Assembly (NCBI GenBank): GCA_003133225.1
Contig: PKWL01000112.1
Location: 62,001-126,000, forward strand
Source of the DNA: Janthinobacterium sp.
Lineage (GTDB): Bacteria > Pseudomonadota > Gammaproteobacteria > Burkholderiales > Burkholderiaceae_D
Direction of reading: 5' to 3'
Length of the DNA: 64,000 bases
The position numbers were made by a program, and so were the translations under genes. Positions 21,010 to 29,830 of the stretch are shown here, piece by piece. A model generated the notes under the pieces. The model had not been told where the DNA came from and did no database searches. It worked only from the letters and a program-made list of their open reading frames with translations. The number at the start of each line of letters is the position of its first letter. The first letter of the stretch is position 1.

Positions 21010-21384
21010 ATGAAATTCGTTCTCAACCGCGACAAAGTCATCACCTCAAAACTGGGCCACGCCATCGGCTTCGTCAAGGGCCAGCCTACCCATGTCCCCA
21101 AGGGCATGTGGAATGAAGTGCTGGCTGTCGGCGCCGTACCGGAAGACGACCTGCCTGAAGCCGCAGCCAATACCTCGAAAGAGCCGCAGGACCCGGGCGA
21201 ACGCCAAACCATGATCTTCGCTGCATTCGAGGCGCTGGTTCTGGGCGGCAAGCGCGAGTCCTTCTCGGGCACGGGCGTGCCGCATGCCAAGGCCCTGGCT
21301 GCGCAGATCGGTTTCATCATCGACAACAAGGAGCGCGACGCTCTGTGGCAGGAGTTCAAGCAGCTCCCAACGGAAAAAGAGTAA
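21010..21384 (+). CDS. Conserved phage head/neck protein
   Basis: 124 residues starting MKFVLNRDKVITSKLGHAIGF with GQPTHVPKGMWNEVLAVGA. This N-terminus is common in podovirus-like genomes between capsid and adaptor genes. Function unknown; a helical C-terminal half (AALAAQIGFIIDNKERDALWQEF) follows. Confidence 0.65.
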   Translation: MKFVLNRDKVITSKLGHAIGFVKGQPTHVPKGMWNEVLAVGAVPEDDLPEAAANTSKEPQDPGERQTMIFAAFEALVLGGKRESFSGTGVPHAKALAAQIGFIIDNKERDALWQEFKQLPTEKE

Positions 21385-21387
21385 TCC

Positions 21388-22101
21388 ATGGACAGCACCG
21401 AGTTACGCGACCAGTTCCGCTCCGGCGTTCTCGACCAAGTCGAGCCGTTCCTCTGGAGCGAGGACGATGTCTATGACTACCTGAATGACGCGCAGAAGAT
21501 GTTCGCGCGCCTGATCGGCGGGCTCGGTGACTGCACCTCGAATCTGACCACCATCAACTACACCCCAGCGACCGACTGGGTGAGCGTCAGCGAACGGATT
21601 TTGAAGTTCCGCGACGCCTACAGCGTGCTCCCAGCCGACGGCAGACCGATCGAGATCATCAACTATGAAGACCTCCATACGCGCCGCATACGCTTCGATG
21701 GGCGCACCGGGCGGCCCAAGTACCTGATCACGGGAATGGAGGCCGACAAGGCCCGTTTATACCCTTTCCCTGACATCAGCGGCACCATCCAGCTCCTCAT
21801 CGACCGCCTGCCCCTGAAAGAGGTCACGGACGCCGACCAGAAGCTCGAAGTGAACGCCATGCACAAGACCGGGCTCGGCCTGTGGATGAAGGCCCGGGCC
21901 TACGCCAAGCAGGACGCCGAGACGTTCGACCGGGGCAAGTCGGACGGGTTCGAGACCAAATTCCGCGCTTACTGCGCCGCAGCAAAACTGGAAAAAGACC
22001 GCGCCAAGCACAAGACCCGGGTCGTCGTCTACGGCGGCATCGGCGAAGGCAGCGGGCACGGACGGCGCGGCGATTACCGCAGCGATTTTTATGGCAGCTA
22101 G
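21388..22101 (+). CDS. Head-tail adaptor-type protein
   Basis: 237 residues. Opening helix ELRDQFRSGVLDQVEPFLWSEDDVYDYLNDAQKMFARLIG matches the adaptor/neck proteins that bind the portal ring in short-tailed phages. The C-terminus is Gly/His/Arg-rich and likely flexible. Follows the 21,010 gene by 3 nt. Specific family name not verified. Confidence 0.7.
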   Translation: MDSTELRDQFRSGVLDQVEPFLWSEDDVYDYLNDAQKMFARLIGGLGDCTSNLTTINYTPATDWVSVSERILKFRDAYSVLPADGRPIEIINYEDLHTRRIRFDGRTGRPKYLITGMEADKARLYPFPDISGTIQLLIDRLPLKEVTDADQKLEVNAMHKTGLGLWMKARAYAKQDAETFDRGKSDGFETKFRAYCAAAKLEKDRAKHKTRVVVYGGIGEGSGHGRRGDYRSDFYGS

Positions 22102-22110
22102 GAGAATTTA

Positions 22111-22701
22111 GTGGACCTCACCATCCTGCAAGGCAGCACCTTCAACTACGCCCTGCGCTGGGAGAGCCTGCCGATTGTGTACCGCCCGATCACGGCGATT
22201 ACGAACGGTGCCCCGGCGACCATCACGGCGGCGCTGCACGGCATCCCCGACGGCTGGCGCGCGGCTGTTGTGTCGGCGGGCGGCATGTCGCAGATCAACG
22301 CCAAGAACGCGCCGCTGCGCGATTCGGACTATCACGCGGCGACCGTGATCGACCCGAACACGGTGGCCTTCAACGACACCAACGCAGCAGGTTTCACGCC
22401 CTACACGAGCGGGGGCTACCTGCAGTTCAACACCCCCGTCGATCTGACCGGCTACACGGCGCGCATGTCGATCCGCAATATCGTGGGCGGCGCCGAGTTG
22501 CTGCGCCTGACTACCGAGAACGGCTTCATCGCGCTCGACATCGTGCAGGCCACCATCAACCTGACGCTCGACGCAGTGACGACCGACATCCAGACCTGGA
22601 CACAAGCCGTCTACAGCCTGGAAATGATCAGCCCTGTCGGCGTCATCACCACCTTAATTTCGGGTGCAGTCACCCTAACCCAAGAAGTCACTATCGTCTA
22701 A
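22111..22701 (+). CDS. Virion structural protein, beta-rich
   Basis: 196 residues, GTG start with GGAG 6 nt upstream. Begins MDLTILQGSTFNYALRWES, a pattern widespread in phage neck/tail modules, with internal VDLTGYTARMSIRN. Probably a tail or neck component; no enzymatic motif. Confidence 0.65.
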   Translation: MDLTILQGSTFNYALRWESLPIVYRPITAITNGAPATITAALHGIPDGWRAAVVSAGGMSQINAKNAPLRDSDYHAATVIDPNTVAFNDTNAAGFTPYTSGGYLQFNTPVDLTGYTARMSIRNIVGGAELLRLTTENGFIALDIVQATINLTLDAVTTDIQTWTQAVYSLEMISPVGVITTLISGAVTLTQEVTIV

Positions 22702-22712
22702 GAGGCACAATC

Positions 22713-23150
22713 ATGGCTGCACTATCGAACTACATTGAAAACAAAGTCGTTGACTGGTTTCTGCGAGCGCAGGCTTACGCACCCGTCGCCACCGTCTACG
22801 TCGCGCTCTACACGGCGACGCCGACAGCAGCGGGCGGGGGCACCGAAGTGTCGGGCGGTTCCTATGCGCGCGTGGCGATCACGGCCGCTCTTGCCAACTG
22901 GGCCGGCACACAGGCTGCGGCTTCAACCGTCGCCTCGACCGGCACCTCGGGCCTGACCTCGAACAACGGAGTGCTCACTTACCCGGCGCCAACCGCCTCG
23001 TGGGGCGTCGTCACCAGCTTCGGCGTGTTCGACGCGGCCACCGGCGGCAACCTGCTGTTCTTCGGCGCCTTGACCACATCGAAGACGATTAACAATGGTG
23101 ACGGCGCACCTTCGTTTGCCGCTGCCGCCTTGTCGTTGGCGCTGAGCTAA
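22713..23150 (+). CDS. Virion structural protein (fibre-like family)
   Basis: 145 residues. Start ALSNYIENKVVDWFLRAQAYAPVATVYVALYTATPTAAG (first part cited) plus GGSYARV and NNGDGAPSF is a widely distributed phage structural family thought to be tail-fibre associated. AGAGGCACAATC leader. The long frame overlapping from 21,882 is in another phase and not coding. Confidence 0.7.
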   Translation: MAALSNYIENKVVDWFLRAQAYAPVATVYVALYTATPTAAGGGTEVSGGSYARVAITAALANWAGTQAAASTVASTGTSGLTSNNGVLTYPAPTASWGVVTSFGVFDAATGGNLLFFGALTTSKTINNGDGAPSFAAAALSLALS

Positions 23151-23190
23151 ATGTTTTTGCGCGCCGCCCACCTAGCCCCGGGAGCCTAGC

Positions 23191-24750
23191 ATGGCTCTGA
23201 TCGGGAGCATCGTCGGCAGCGGCGGCGCAAAGGGCAGCGGTGCGGCCACCATAAAATCCACGCGCTCGTACAAGGTCACGTCGGGCGGCGGCAAAGGCAG
23301 CGGTGCCGCAACCGTCGCCGCCAAGTCGTTCGCCACCGGCCTGACCTACGGCGGTGGCAAGAGTAGCGGCGCGGCCACCACCTCCCTTAGTCTCCAACCG
23401 TACACCTCCTTCGTCGGGGTCGTGACGGCGGGGGCAGGGCAGACGCCGGACTTCGGCGTCTTCCTCATGCCGCTCATCTGCTCGGGCGAGGCCATTGGCG
23501 CCAATCTGGCGGCAGCGGTCACCCTGGAGAGCGCCATTGTCGGCGCGCTCACTACGGGAGCGACGGCGCCGGGGGCCGCGTTCGCGGCGAGCGTATCGGC
23601 AGTCAGCACCGCCATCGGCAACTTGACCGTTCAAGCAGGGCTGTATGCCGCCGTATCGGCAAGCACCACGGCAAGCGCAGCGCTGACGGCGCAGATCACT
23701 CTGGCTGGCTCGCTCACAGCGAACTCGACCACAATCGCAGTTCTCTCTGCCCAGATCGAGCTAAACGCCGCCGTCACGGTCGGGAGCTTGGCTGTCGCCG
23801 CATTCCCCGGCCCGCCCGCGGTTCTGGCCGGCACAGCAACGACGGCCAGCACGGCACTCGGCGCACTGGCTCCGCAGACGGCGAACTTAGCAGCAGCGGC
23901 GCAAGCGCAGGGCGCCACGCTCGCCGCGCTGGCAAACAACATCAAACTGGCCGCCGTAGTTGCCGCGCACGGCATAGCGACCGGCGCGCTAACGGCGAAG
24001 ATCAGCCTCGCCGCAGCGGTGCAGGCGCAGAGTGCTGCGACCGGCGCGCTGACGAGCCAGATCGAACTAAACGCAGCGGCGCAAGCGAACACTGCGGCGA
24101 CCGGCGCGCTGACGAACCAGATCATTCTGGCCGGCGCGCTTGTAGCGAGCACGTCGGCAAGCGCGGCGCTGAATGCCAACATCGCTCTCGCGGGCGCTCC
24201 CACAGTCGGCAGTATGGCTGTCGGCACGCTCGACAGCCAAATTGGCTACAGCGGCGCAGCGGTCGTCACCACGCTTGCTACCGCCAGTCTCTCCGTCCAA
24301 GTTTCGATGGCCGGCCAAGCCGTCGCCGCTGCCACCGCCACTGCCAGCTTGCTAGCGAGCATCCAGTTGGCGAGCGCGGTGACGTGCGCAGCAATCAGCA
24401 CCGCTGCCATCACGGCCAGCATCACCATGAACAGCGCGGTGACGGTTGAGTCAGCTTCAAGCGCGAACCTGCTCGCCGAAATTCAGCTCGCTGCTGCCGC
24501 CACCGCCAGTACCTATGCCGCCGCACTTATGGTGCTCGTCAAGGCCGTGCCTCTGCTTGCCGACCAGCAGAGCAGCGTACTCACCTTGGCAGCAGGCGGC
24601 AATGTCCTGACCGAGCGCCTGCAGCGCAGCATCCTGACCGAACTGGTGCGGCGCAGCGTCATGACGCAGCGCCAGGAACAGAGCATCGCGGCAACGAAAA
24701 ATGGGGCGAGTGTCTTGCTCGACCCGAACGATTCTTTCATTTCCGCATAG
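23191..24750 (+). CDS. Repeat-rich fibre-like protein A
   Basis: 519 residues. Three glycine modules of the form GGGKGSGAA near residues 10-19, 31-41 and 53-62. Residues ~100-440 are about 17 Ala/Thr/Ser-rich repeats of about 20 residues of the type ATGALTSQIELNAA, as expected for a beta-solenoid or coiled fibre shaft. The C-terminal 90 residues are different (LQRSILTELVRRSVMTQRQEQS). Shares its first 40 residues in register with the 32,694 protein. No catalytic motif. Confidence 0.75.
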   Translation: MALIGSIVGSGGAKGSGAATIKSTRSYKVTSGGGKGSGAATVAAKSFATGLTYGGGKSSGAATTSLSLQPYTSFVGVVTAGAGQTPDFGVFLMPLICSGEAIGANLAAAVTLESAIVGALTTGATAPGAAFAASVSAVSTAIGNLTVQAGLYAAVSASTTASAALTAQITLAGSLTANSTTIAVLSAQIELNAAVTVGSLAVAAFPGPPAVLAGTATTASTALGALAPQTANLAAAAQAQGATLAALANNIKLAAVVAAHGIATGALTAKISLAAAVQAQSAATGALTSQIELNAAAQANTAATGALTNQIILAGALVASTSASAALNANIALAGAPTVGSMAVGTLDSQIGYSGAAVVTTLATASLSVQVSMAGQAVAAATATASLLASIQLASAVTCAAISTAAITASITMNSAVTVESASSANLLAEIQLAAAATASTYAAALMVLVKAVPLLADQQSSVLTLAAGGNVLTERLQRSILTELVRRSVMTQRQEQSIAATKNGASVLLDPNDSFISA

Positions 24751-24762
24751 AGGCAGCAAAAC

Positions 24763-25122
24763 ATGCAAACAGACCCACTAGCGATTACCGTCGCGCGCCT
24801 TGACGAGAGATTCAAGAGCATCAGCGCCTTCATGGAGCAACTGACGGCTGACCAGAAGCGCATGGCCTCGGCCTACGAAAAACTGGTCGAGAGCAATCAG
24901 CGCATCGCACTCCTCGAATCGGACATGATCACGGCAAAGATCGAGCGGGCGAAACTCTGGGAAAAGTACGACGCGCTCGATGCCGCCTGCGTTTCCGCCG
25001 AACAGAAACGCACCGAGGAGGCGCTGAAGGCGAGCAACCGCTGGATCGGCGAAGTCATCAAGACACTCATGACCGCCACCGTGGCCGTCGCGCTATATCA
25101 CTTCGGGTACCACCCGTCATGA
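24763..25122 (+). CDS. Coiled-coil protein with C-terminal membrane span, lysis-associated
   Basis: 119 residues. Residues 10-85 are coiled coil (ITVARLDERFKSISAFMEQLTADQKRM), residues ~95-115 a membrane span (VIKTLMTATVAVALYHFGY). The layout resembles XhlA-type holin helpers. Its stop overlaps the endolysin start (ATGA), so it is probably part of lysis timing. Confidence 0.6.
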   Translation: MQTDPLAITVARLDERFKSISAFMEQLTADQKRMASAYEKLVESNQRIALLESDMITAKIERAKLWEKYDALDAACVSAEQKRTEEALKASNRWIGEVIKTLMTATVAVALYHFGYHPS

Positions 25123-25577
25123 GCACCAACCGCACCGCCTTTCTCGACATGCTGGCCTGGAGCGAGATCGGCCCGGCTCTCTTGGCCGAGTCGGACAACG
25201 GCTACAACGTGCTGGTCGGCAGCACGCCCGTGCATCCGCTGCTGTTTCACTCTTATGCGTGCCATCCGAACGTACTCGATGTTCAGCTCGACTCGACGGC
25301 GGCAGGGCGCTACCAGACGCTGCACCACTGGGCCGGGGCCTACATGACTCTGCTGGGGCTGAGAGACTTCGGCCCCGCCAGCCAGGACGCCATCGCCCTG
25401 CAACAGATCAAGGAATGCCGCGCGCTGCCGCTGATCGACAGCGGCCATCTCGCCCCCGCCATCGCCGCCTGCGCCCACATCTGGGCCAGTCTGCCCGGCA
25501 ACACGTACAACCAGCGCACGAACTCGCTGGCCAACCTGCAAGCGGCGTATGTCGCTGCTGGCGGAACTCTCGCTTAA
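25119..25577 (+). CDS. Lambda-R-type endolysin (lytic transglycosylase)
   Basis: 152 residues closely following phage lambda gpR: RTAFLDMLAWSE with the catalytic Glu at residue 16, GYNVLVGST, AGRYQTLHHWAGAYMTLLGLRDFGPASQDAIALQQIKE and IWASLPG. The lambda enzyme cleaves glycan strands of peptidoglycan as a transglycosylase. No signal peptide, so a holin is needed for release; candidates lie at 24,763 and 25,986. Overlaps the upstream gene by 4 nt. Confidence 0.95.
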   Translation: MSTNRTAFLDMLAWSEIGPALLAESDNGYNVLVGSTPVHPLLFHSYACHPNVLDVQLDSTAAGRYQTLHHWAGAYMTLLGLRDFGPASQDAIALQQIKECRALPLIDSGHLAPAIAACAHIWASLPGNTYNQRTNSLANLQAAYVAAGGTLA

Positions 25578-25594
25578 CCACCAAGGAACCCACC

Positions 25595-25891
25595 ATGAAA
25601 ACCGTCGTCGTCACCATCGCCACCAGTCCTACCCCATTCCCGGCCGGCACCGTTGCCAGCGGCATCGTCGTCTCCCTCTCGGGCGGCGCCATCGGCCCGC
25701 AGACTATCACCGCCGCGCCGTACACCGCCACCTTCGAGGGCGTGGCGCCCGGCACCTACACGGCCAGCGCACAGAGCGTAGACGCCGCCGGTCAACCACT
25801 CGGGGGCGTCATGACGTCAAGCTCGTTCGTCATCGCCGAGGATGACATCAACATCGACATTCCAAGTTCGATCACCGTGTCGGTCGCGTAA
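25595..25891 (+). CDS. Small Ig-like beta protein
   Basis: 98 residues. Beta-strand pattern with Gly/Thr turns (GGAIGPQTITAAPYTATFEGVAPGTYTASAQSVDAAGQPLG) typical of small Ig-like or carboxypeptidase-regulatory-like folds on phage surfaces. Possibly a head or fibre decoration. Start at 25,595 with AAGGAACCC leader. Confidence 0.6.
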   Translation: MKTVVVTIATSPTPFPAGTVASGIVVSLSGGAIGPQTITAAPYTATFEGVAPGTYTASAQSVDAAGQPLGGVMTSSSFVIAEDDINIDIPSSITVSVA

Positions 25892-25989
25892 TGCGGCGGG
25901 TACTTGGCTGGCTGGCACGAGTCTTCGGGCGCAAGGTCATGGTCCAAGTGCCCGTCTCTTTTCATATTCGCATCAAAGGAAAGCCATGA
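25891..25989 (+). CDS. Cationic amphipathic peptide in the lysis block
   Basis: 32 residues starting in a TAATG junction; stop overlaps the next ATG by 4 nt. Residues 1-16 (MRRVLGWLARVFGRKV) are strongly basic and amphipathic when drawn as a helix. It lies between the endolysin and the presumed holin. May be a membrane-active lysis peptide, but it could also be a short leader that only couples translation. Confidence 0.4.
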   Translation: MRRVLGWLARVFGRKVMVQVPVSFHIRIKGKP

Positions 25990-26216
25990 ACTCAGCAACA
26001 GTTATCCCGATCATTCTCGGCACGGTCAGCTATATCGTGTGGGCTGTCATGGCCTACTTCGATCCAACTCAACGCGCCGATTTTCTGAAACTTAACGTCG
26101 TCATCGTATCAGGCACGATCGGCCTGAAGCTGCGCGACATGCAGTCGCCCCCGCCACCTCCGCCGCCCGTACCATTTCTGCCCAACGCTGCACCCACCAC
26201 CATTGTGAAGGAATAA
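25986..26216 (+). CDS. Small two-span membrane protein, holin candidate
   Basis: 76 residues. Hydrophobic spans at residues ~4-25 (ATVIPIILGTVSYIVWAVMAYF) and ~35-48 (KLNVVIVSGTIGLKL), a central polar DPTQRAD turn, and a Pro-rich C-terminus (QSPPPPPPPVPFLP). Size and topology fit a holin, which makes the membrane hole for the endolysin. Assignment rests on topology and position. Confidence 0.6.
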   Translation: MNSATVIPIILGTVSYIVWAVMAYFDPTQRADFLKLNVVIVSGTIGLKLRDMQSPPPPPPPVPFLPNAAPTTIVKE

Positions 26217-26219
26217 ACC

Positions 26220-26597
26220 ATGAGAAAATTGCTTACATCCGCCCTCGCAACTTTCGCCCTGCTCTCTGGCTGCGCTACTGCGCCGGGCACGCTGCAGACC
26301 CCGGCCCAGATCGCTGCCAACTTCTGCCCTTCAGCGCAGATCGCGCTGACCTCGATGCAGGGGCTCGTCGGAGTCAGCGCGTCCACAACGGAGAATTTGG
26401 CAAACGCGGCCAGGGACATCACCGTCGTCTGTGCAATGGGGGCCACTGTGCAGTCCACCGACCTGAAGACGCTGGCACTGAACGCACTGCCTGTCCTCGC
26501 CACCATCGTCAAGGCATCGACCCTTGCCGTGGATGCGCAGAACCCGATCCTGCTCGACATCGGCCTCGCCCAGATCGCCATCGGGATTCTGCCGTGA
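26220..26597 (+). CDS. Phage lipoprotein in lysis block
   Basis: 125 residues with a lipoprotein signal peptide: basic start (MRKLL), hydrophobic core and lipobox LLSGC ending at Cys18. The mature part is Ala/Thr-rich with three further Cys/paired strands. Could be an outer-membrane spanin-like partner, but is longer than typical Rz1; a superinfection-exclusion lipoprotein is the alternative. 3 nt after the holin candidate. Confidence 0.65.
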   Translation: MRKLLTSALATFALLSGCATAPGTLQTPAQIAANFCPSAQIALTSMQGLVGVSASTTENLANAARDITVVCAMGATVQSTDLKTLALNALPVLATIVKASTLAVDAQNPILLDIGLAQIAIGILP

Positions 26598-27025
26598 GCA
26601 AGTTCATTGGCGAGCTGATCGTCAAACTCGTTGCCGACGACGAGGCCGGACTGTGGGAACTGCAACAGCCATTCAGTTACCAGTCGGACGTGGCGGGCAG
26701 GACGTTCACATTGCCGGCCGGGTTTCGTACTGACTTTTGCAGCGTGCCGCGCGTCGTCGGCGTGTACGACATGCTGGGCGACCGGGCGCGCAAATCCGGC
26801 GCCCATCACGACGGGCTGTATGTCAGCCATGAAGTGCCGCGCGAGATGGCCGATCAGGTGCTGCGGGAAATGCTACTGCTCGATGGCGTGGGGCACTTCG
26901 AGGCCGAGGAATTTTTTCTGGCGGTGCGCGTTGGCGGTGGGTCGCACTGGGGACCTGACCCTGTAGCCGCCCTGACAGCAACCGGGGCGATGACTTTGGC
27001 CTCGCATTTAGCTGGCGGCGGTTGA
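26594..27025 (+). CDS. DUF1353-type phage protein
   Basis: 143 residues, GTG start in a GTGA overlap. The segment FTLPAGFRTDFCSVPRVVG with HHDGLYVSHEV is the DUF1353 signature, found widely in phages next to lysis genes. Function not known; a peptidase-like or chaperone role has been proposed for similar small proteins but I see nothing decisive. Confidence 0.75.
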   Translation: MSKFIGELIVKLVADDEAGLWELQQPFSYQSDVAGRTFTLPAGFRTDFCSVPRVVGVYDMLGDRARKSGAHHDGLYVSHEVPREMADQVLREMLLLDGVGHFEAEEFFLAVRVGGGSHWGPDPVAALTATGAMTLASHLAGGG

Positions 27026-27126
27026 CTGTAACGATCGTAATAGCTCCAGTGGGGGTGGGCTACGAGCGGGTCATGTCCCCGCACAACCCCCATGAGGTCG
27101 CCGCGGTCGCACTCCTTTCGGCTTAG
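27022..27126 (+). CDS. Possible very small protein with TTG start
   Basis: 34 residues from a TTG overlapping the previous stop, ending at the TAG at 27,124. Sequence LTVTIVIAPVGVGYERVMSPHNPHEVAAVALLSA. Codons are GC-biased as in the neighbours, but no family or ribosome site supports it strongly. Confidence 0.3.
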   Translation: MTVTIVIAPVGVGYERVMSPHNPHEVAAVALLSA

Positions 27127-27149
27127 CGGCGGCCCACTTTAGGAACCTT

Positions 27150-29771
27150 ATGCCCCAAGTCATCACCATCACGGACAAACAGGACAGCACGCTGGTCGCC
27201 ATGGCCAAGAGTTTGGCGAGCGCGATGGAGAACGGCACGCGCCCGTTCGGGCGCGCCATCATGACGGACACGGGCCAGATCATCTTCCAGAAACTCGGCT
27301 CCAAACTAATCCGCGCCCTGGTGTCCGTGTTCGACCAGTGGGACTACGTCGGCGTGGCGATGCCGAACCCGGTGCCGTACCGGGGGGTGTTTCTTGGTAC
27401 GGCGAACCACGGAATGCCGAGCCTGGTTCTAATAAGCCTGACATATACCGGCAATAACATGACAGACCCGGGCGGGATAACGTTTACGTCCACTTTAGGC
27501 ATATTGGACTCTAGCGGAGTACAAATAGGCACTACTGTAGGAACCGTAAGTTTTGTCATCACCACAGGGGCGACGTACCAGCAATGGGCTACTTTTGAGA
27601 ACTGGCCCCTCAGCTCCGGTAGTATTCTGGCGCCAGCGTACGGCGGTGTTTTTAGCCTCGGCACCTCCATCCGCAGCGGGCATCCAGGGCTAACGACGAT
27701 AGGCGGGGCTTGCACTCCGCACGACGCCTCCAATGGAGCAGAATGGACCGTAGCCAGTGGCACAGTCAATTCAACTCACGATGCGGCGGCCAATGGGTAC
27801 AGTATCACTTCTCTGTCCCCCTCCTATGAGTCGCTTCTGGCCGCCGAGCGGGCAGCAGGCACCGGCGGCGTCTTCAACCTCGTCGTCGCCTCGAACGGGC
27901 AGACGCTGGCGTCCGAAGTGCAGAATACCGATCAATCGACGGGCGCGGTGTCATACGCCACAGGGTCGAATACATGGAGTGGCGACGGTTATGCCGAGAT
28001 GTTCTACTGGGACAATAGAGGCGATTTCGCCTACGACCACAATCTCACCTTCAATGTGCCAGAAGACTGCATTTACCCGGTTACGCCGACCCCTCCTCCT
28101 TATCCAGGGGTGGTGTATGTGCCGTCATCGGGGCCTATAACCATCTCTATCATCTCCCAGACAGCAACCCCTGACGGGAGTTTTACCGTCACATACGGGG
28201 TCTATGAGGCGGGGGTCCTCATAGACTCGTGGAACGGCGTGGGGGTTGGGGCGCTTTATGGCATTACCCCATACACTGCTTCATACTCGAACTTATATAA
28301 CATTATTGGGGGGTTCACCATCGGCGGTTATGTCACCACAGTGCAGGGGATGGTAACGAGCGGCACTTGCACCCCAGGTGGTGGCCCACTTCAGTACCAG
28401 AGTACAGTTACGCCCGCGCCTGGGTATGCCAATGCTGTCGCTGCTGTCGCCGCAAAATACAACGCCACCGTACTAGCCGCCAATGCGGCCACCGCCGGGC
28501 AGACCATCCAATGGAACGCCGACTGGGCCGCCGCCCAGGTTGTACTGAAAGCGCGCCGCCTCGCGTGGTTCCAGAAAAACTCAACCGCCACGCTCGCGCA
28601 ACTCGCTGCGGGCGTTTTGCCGCGAGGGTGGGATTTCTGGCTGCGCGACTCGGCCCCGGAAAGCGCCAACACCTGCCGGCCCATTCTGCCCGGCGTGACG
28701 TATAGCGACGCGGTGTCGGCCGAGAATATACCCAATGCAGTAGACCCGAGGTTCCCACCTTTCCCTAACTACGTCTACTTAGCCACTGCGATCACGACGA
28801 CGACGCGCACGGTCACATATAACTATACCCCAGCCCCTACCATGGCGCAGCCGAACCCACCGCCAGTATCGGGAACTTTTGTCGGGACAGAAGTAGCCAC
28901 CAAAAAAACCTATACGGGGCTTAAAAACGGGCCTTATAACCTATTTAGCGCAACATGCGAAAACTGGTATGTGGACTCGGGGGAGCCTTTCTCCGGCATG
29001 AGGGACGCTTACAATCTCTACGCGTCAGGCCCAGGCGCCCAGGCGCCGGCGTACTTTGCACTCACGCCAGAGCCGGCCCTGCCGCACCCCATCCTGCAAG
29101 ACATGGTTGCCCCCACCGTCCCGCCGGACCCAAACGCATACGGCCTTGGACTAGGTCTTGTATGGAACGGCGCCGATGGTGACTATTATAGCCAGGGCAT
29201 GAATACCACCGATTCTACTTTCATACCCCCTTATTACTCAGTGGCCGACCCGTTCAACGGCGTGCTGCCCCCATACTCCAATACCATGGCCGCCACGGTG
29301 CCCGACTTCGTCACGCAGTACAGAAAAGATGTCAAGCCAGTTTATAAAGTCGGGGCTGGCAACCCGGAGTGGTGCGACTCCACTTTAATCGACGAGATGA
29401 TCGTCACATTGACGCCGTTCTCCGTAGTAAAGGACGGCGTGGTGCTCGGCATGTTTCCCGACCCCGACGGCGCCCAAGGCGCTACCACGCTGGAAGTCTA
29501 TGGCTCGGCCCAGTTCAGCTATTCCTACGCGACGGCAGCGCTCACCTTCGTCGTCTGGGCGCCGCTCACCGACGCCGAGGGCAATACCGTCGTCTCGCGC
29601 CAGTGCCAAGTCGCCAATCTGCCCGCCTACAACTGCCTCGTCGAATACGACGGCCTGGCGTGGCCCGACACGATCACCGCTTCCCTCAAGTCACGCGGCG
29701 ACCGTGCCAACGGCAATGGCGATCAGGCCATGGCGGCAATCCTGGCCGCGCTCGCTACGCCAACCGCTTAA
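27150..29771 (+). CDS. Large tail/fibre protein, mosaic composition
   Basis: 873 residues. N-terminal ~90 residues resemble a tail attachment domain (MPQVITITDKQDSTLVAMAKSLASAMENGTRPFGRAIMTDTG). Residues ~90-420 are Gly/Ser/Thr/Pro/Tyr-rich beta sequence; the DNA 27.4-28.4 kb is poorer in G+C and uses codons such as ATA and AGT far more than the flanks, a sign of recent replacement. A helical Ala-rich segment (residues 425-490, ANAVAAVAAKYNATVLAANA) is followed by a C-terminal beta domain. Best candidate for the receptor-binding protein. Confidence 0.65.
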   Translation: MPQVITITDKQDSTLVAMAKSLASAMENGTRPFGRAIMTDTGQIIFQKLGSKLIRALVSVFDQWDYVGVAMPNPVPYRGVFLGTANHGMPSLVLISLTYTGNNMTDPGGITFTSTLGILDSSGVQIGTTVGTVSFVITTGATYQQWATFENWPLSSGSILAPAYGGVFSLGTSIRSGHPGLTTIGGACTPHDASNGAEWTVASGTVNSTHDAAANGYSITSLSPSYESLLAAERAAGTGGVFNLVVASNGQTLASEVQNTDQSTGAVSYATGSNTWSGDGYAEMFYWDNRGDFAYDHNLTFNVPEDCIYPVTPTPPPYPGVVYVPSSGPITISIISQTATPDGSFTVTYGVYEAGVLIDSWNGVGVGALYGITPYTASYSNLYNIIGGFTIGGYVTTVQGMVTSGTCTPGGGPLQYQSTVTPAPGYANAVAAVAAKYNATVLAANAATAGQTIQWNADWAAAQVVLKARRLAWFQKNSTATLAQLAAGVLPRGWDFWLRDSAPESANTCRPILPGVTYSDAVSAENIPNAVDPRFPPFPNYVYLATAITTTTRTVTYNYTPAPTMAQPNPPPVSGTFVGTEVATKKTYTGLKNGPYNLFSATCENWYVDSGEPFSGMRDAYNLYASGPGAQAPAYFALTPEPALPHPILQDMVAPTVPPDPNAYGLGLGLVWNGADGDYYSQGMNTTDSTFIPPYYSVADPFNGVLPPYSNTMAATVPDFVTQYRKDVKPVYKVGAGNPEWCDSTLIDEMIVTLTPFSVVKDGVVLGMFPDPDGAQGATTLEVYGSAQFSYSYATAALTFVVWAPLTDAEGNTVVSRQCQVANLPAYNCLVEYDGLAWPDTITASLKSRGDRANGNGDQAMAAILAALATPTA

Positions 29772-29790
29772 CGCTATAAATCGTCGTGGT

Positions 29791-29822
29791 TCTATGTTAG
29801 ACTGACGCCAGTCTAAGTTAGA
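29791..29822 (+). promoter_or_regulatory. Tandem TCTAA-type dyads 21 bp apart
   Basis: TCTATGTTAGA (29,791-29,801) and TCTAAGTTAGA (29,812-29,822), two helical turns apart. Between them TTAGACTG-ACGC-CAGTCTAA is a perfect 8-bp hairpin. Located 8 nt before the 29,831 start codon; it could act as operator, promoter or terminator of the gene ending at 29,771. Confidence 0.55.
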
Positions 29823-29830
29823 GAGAAATC

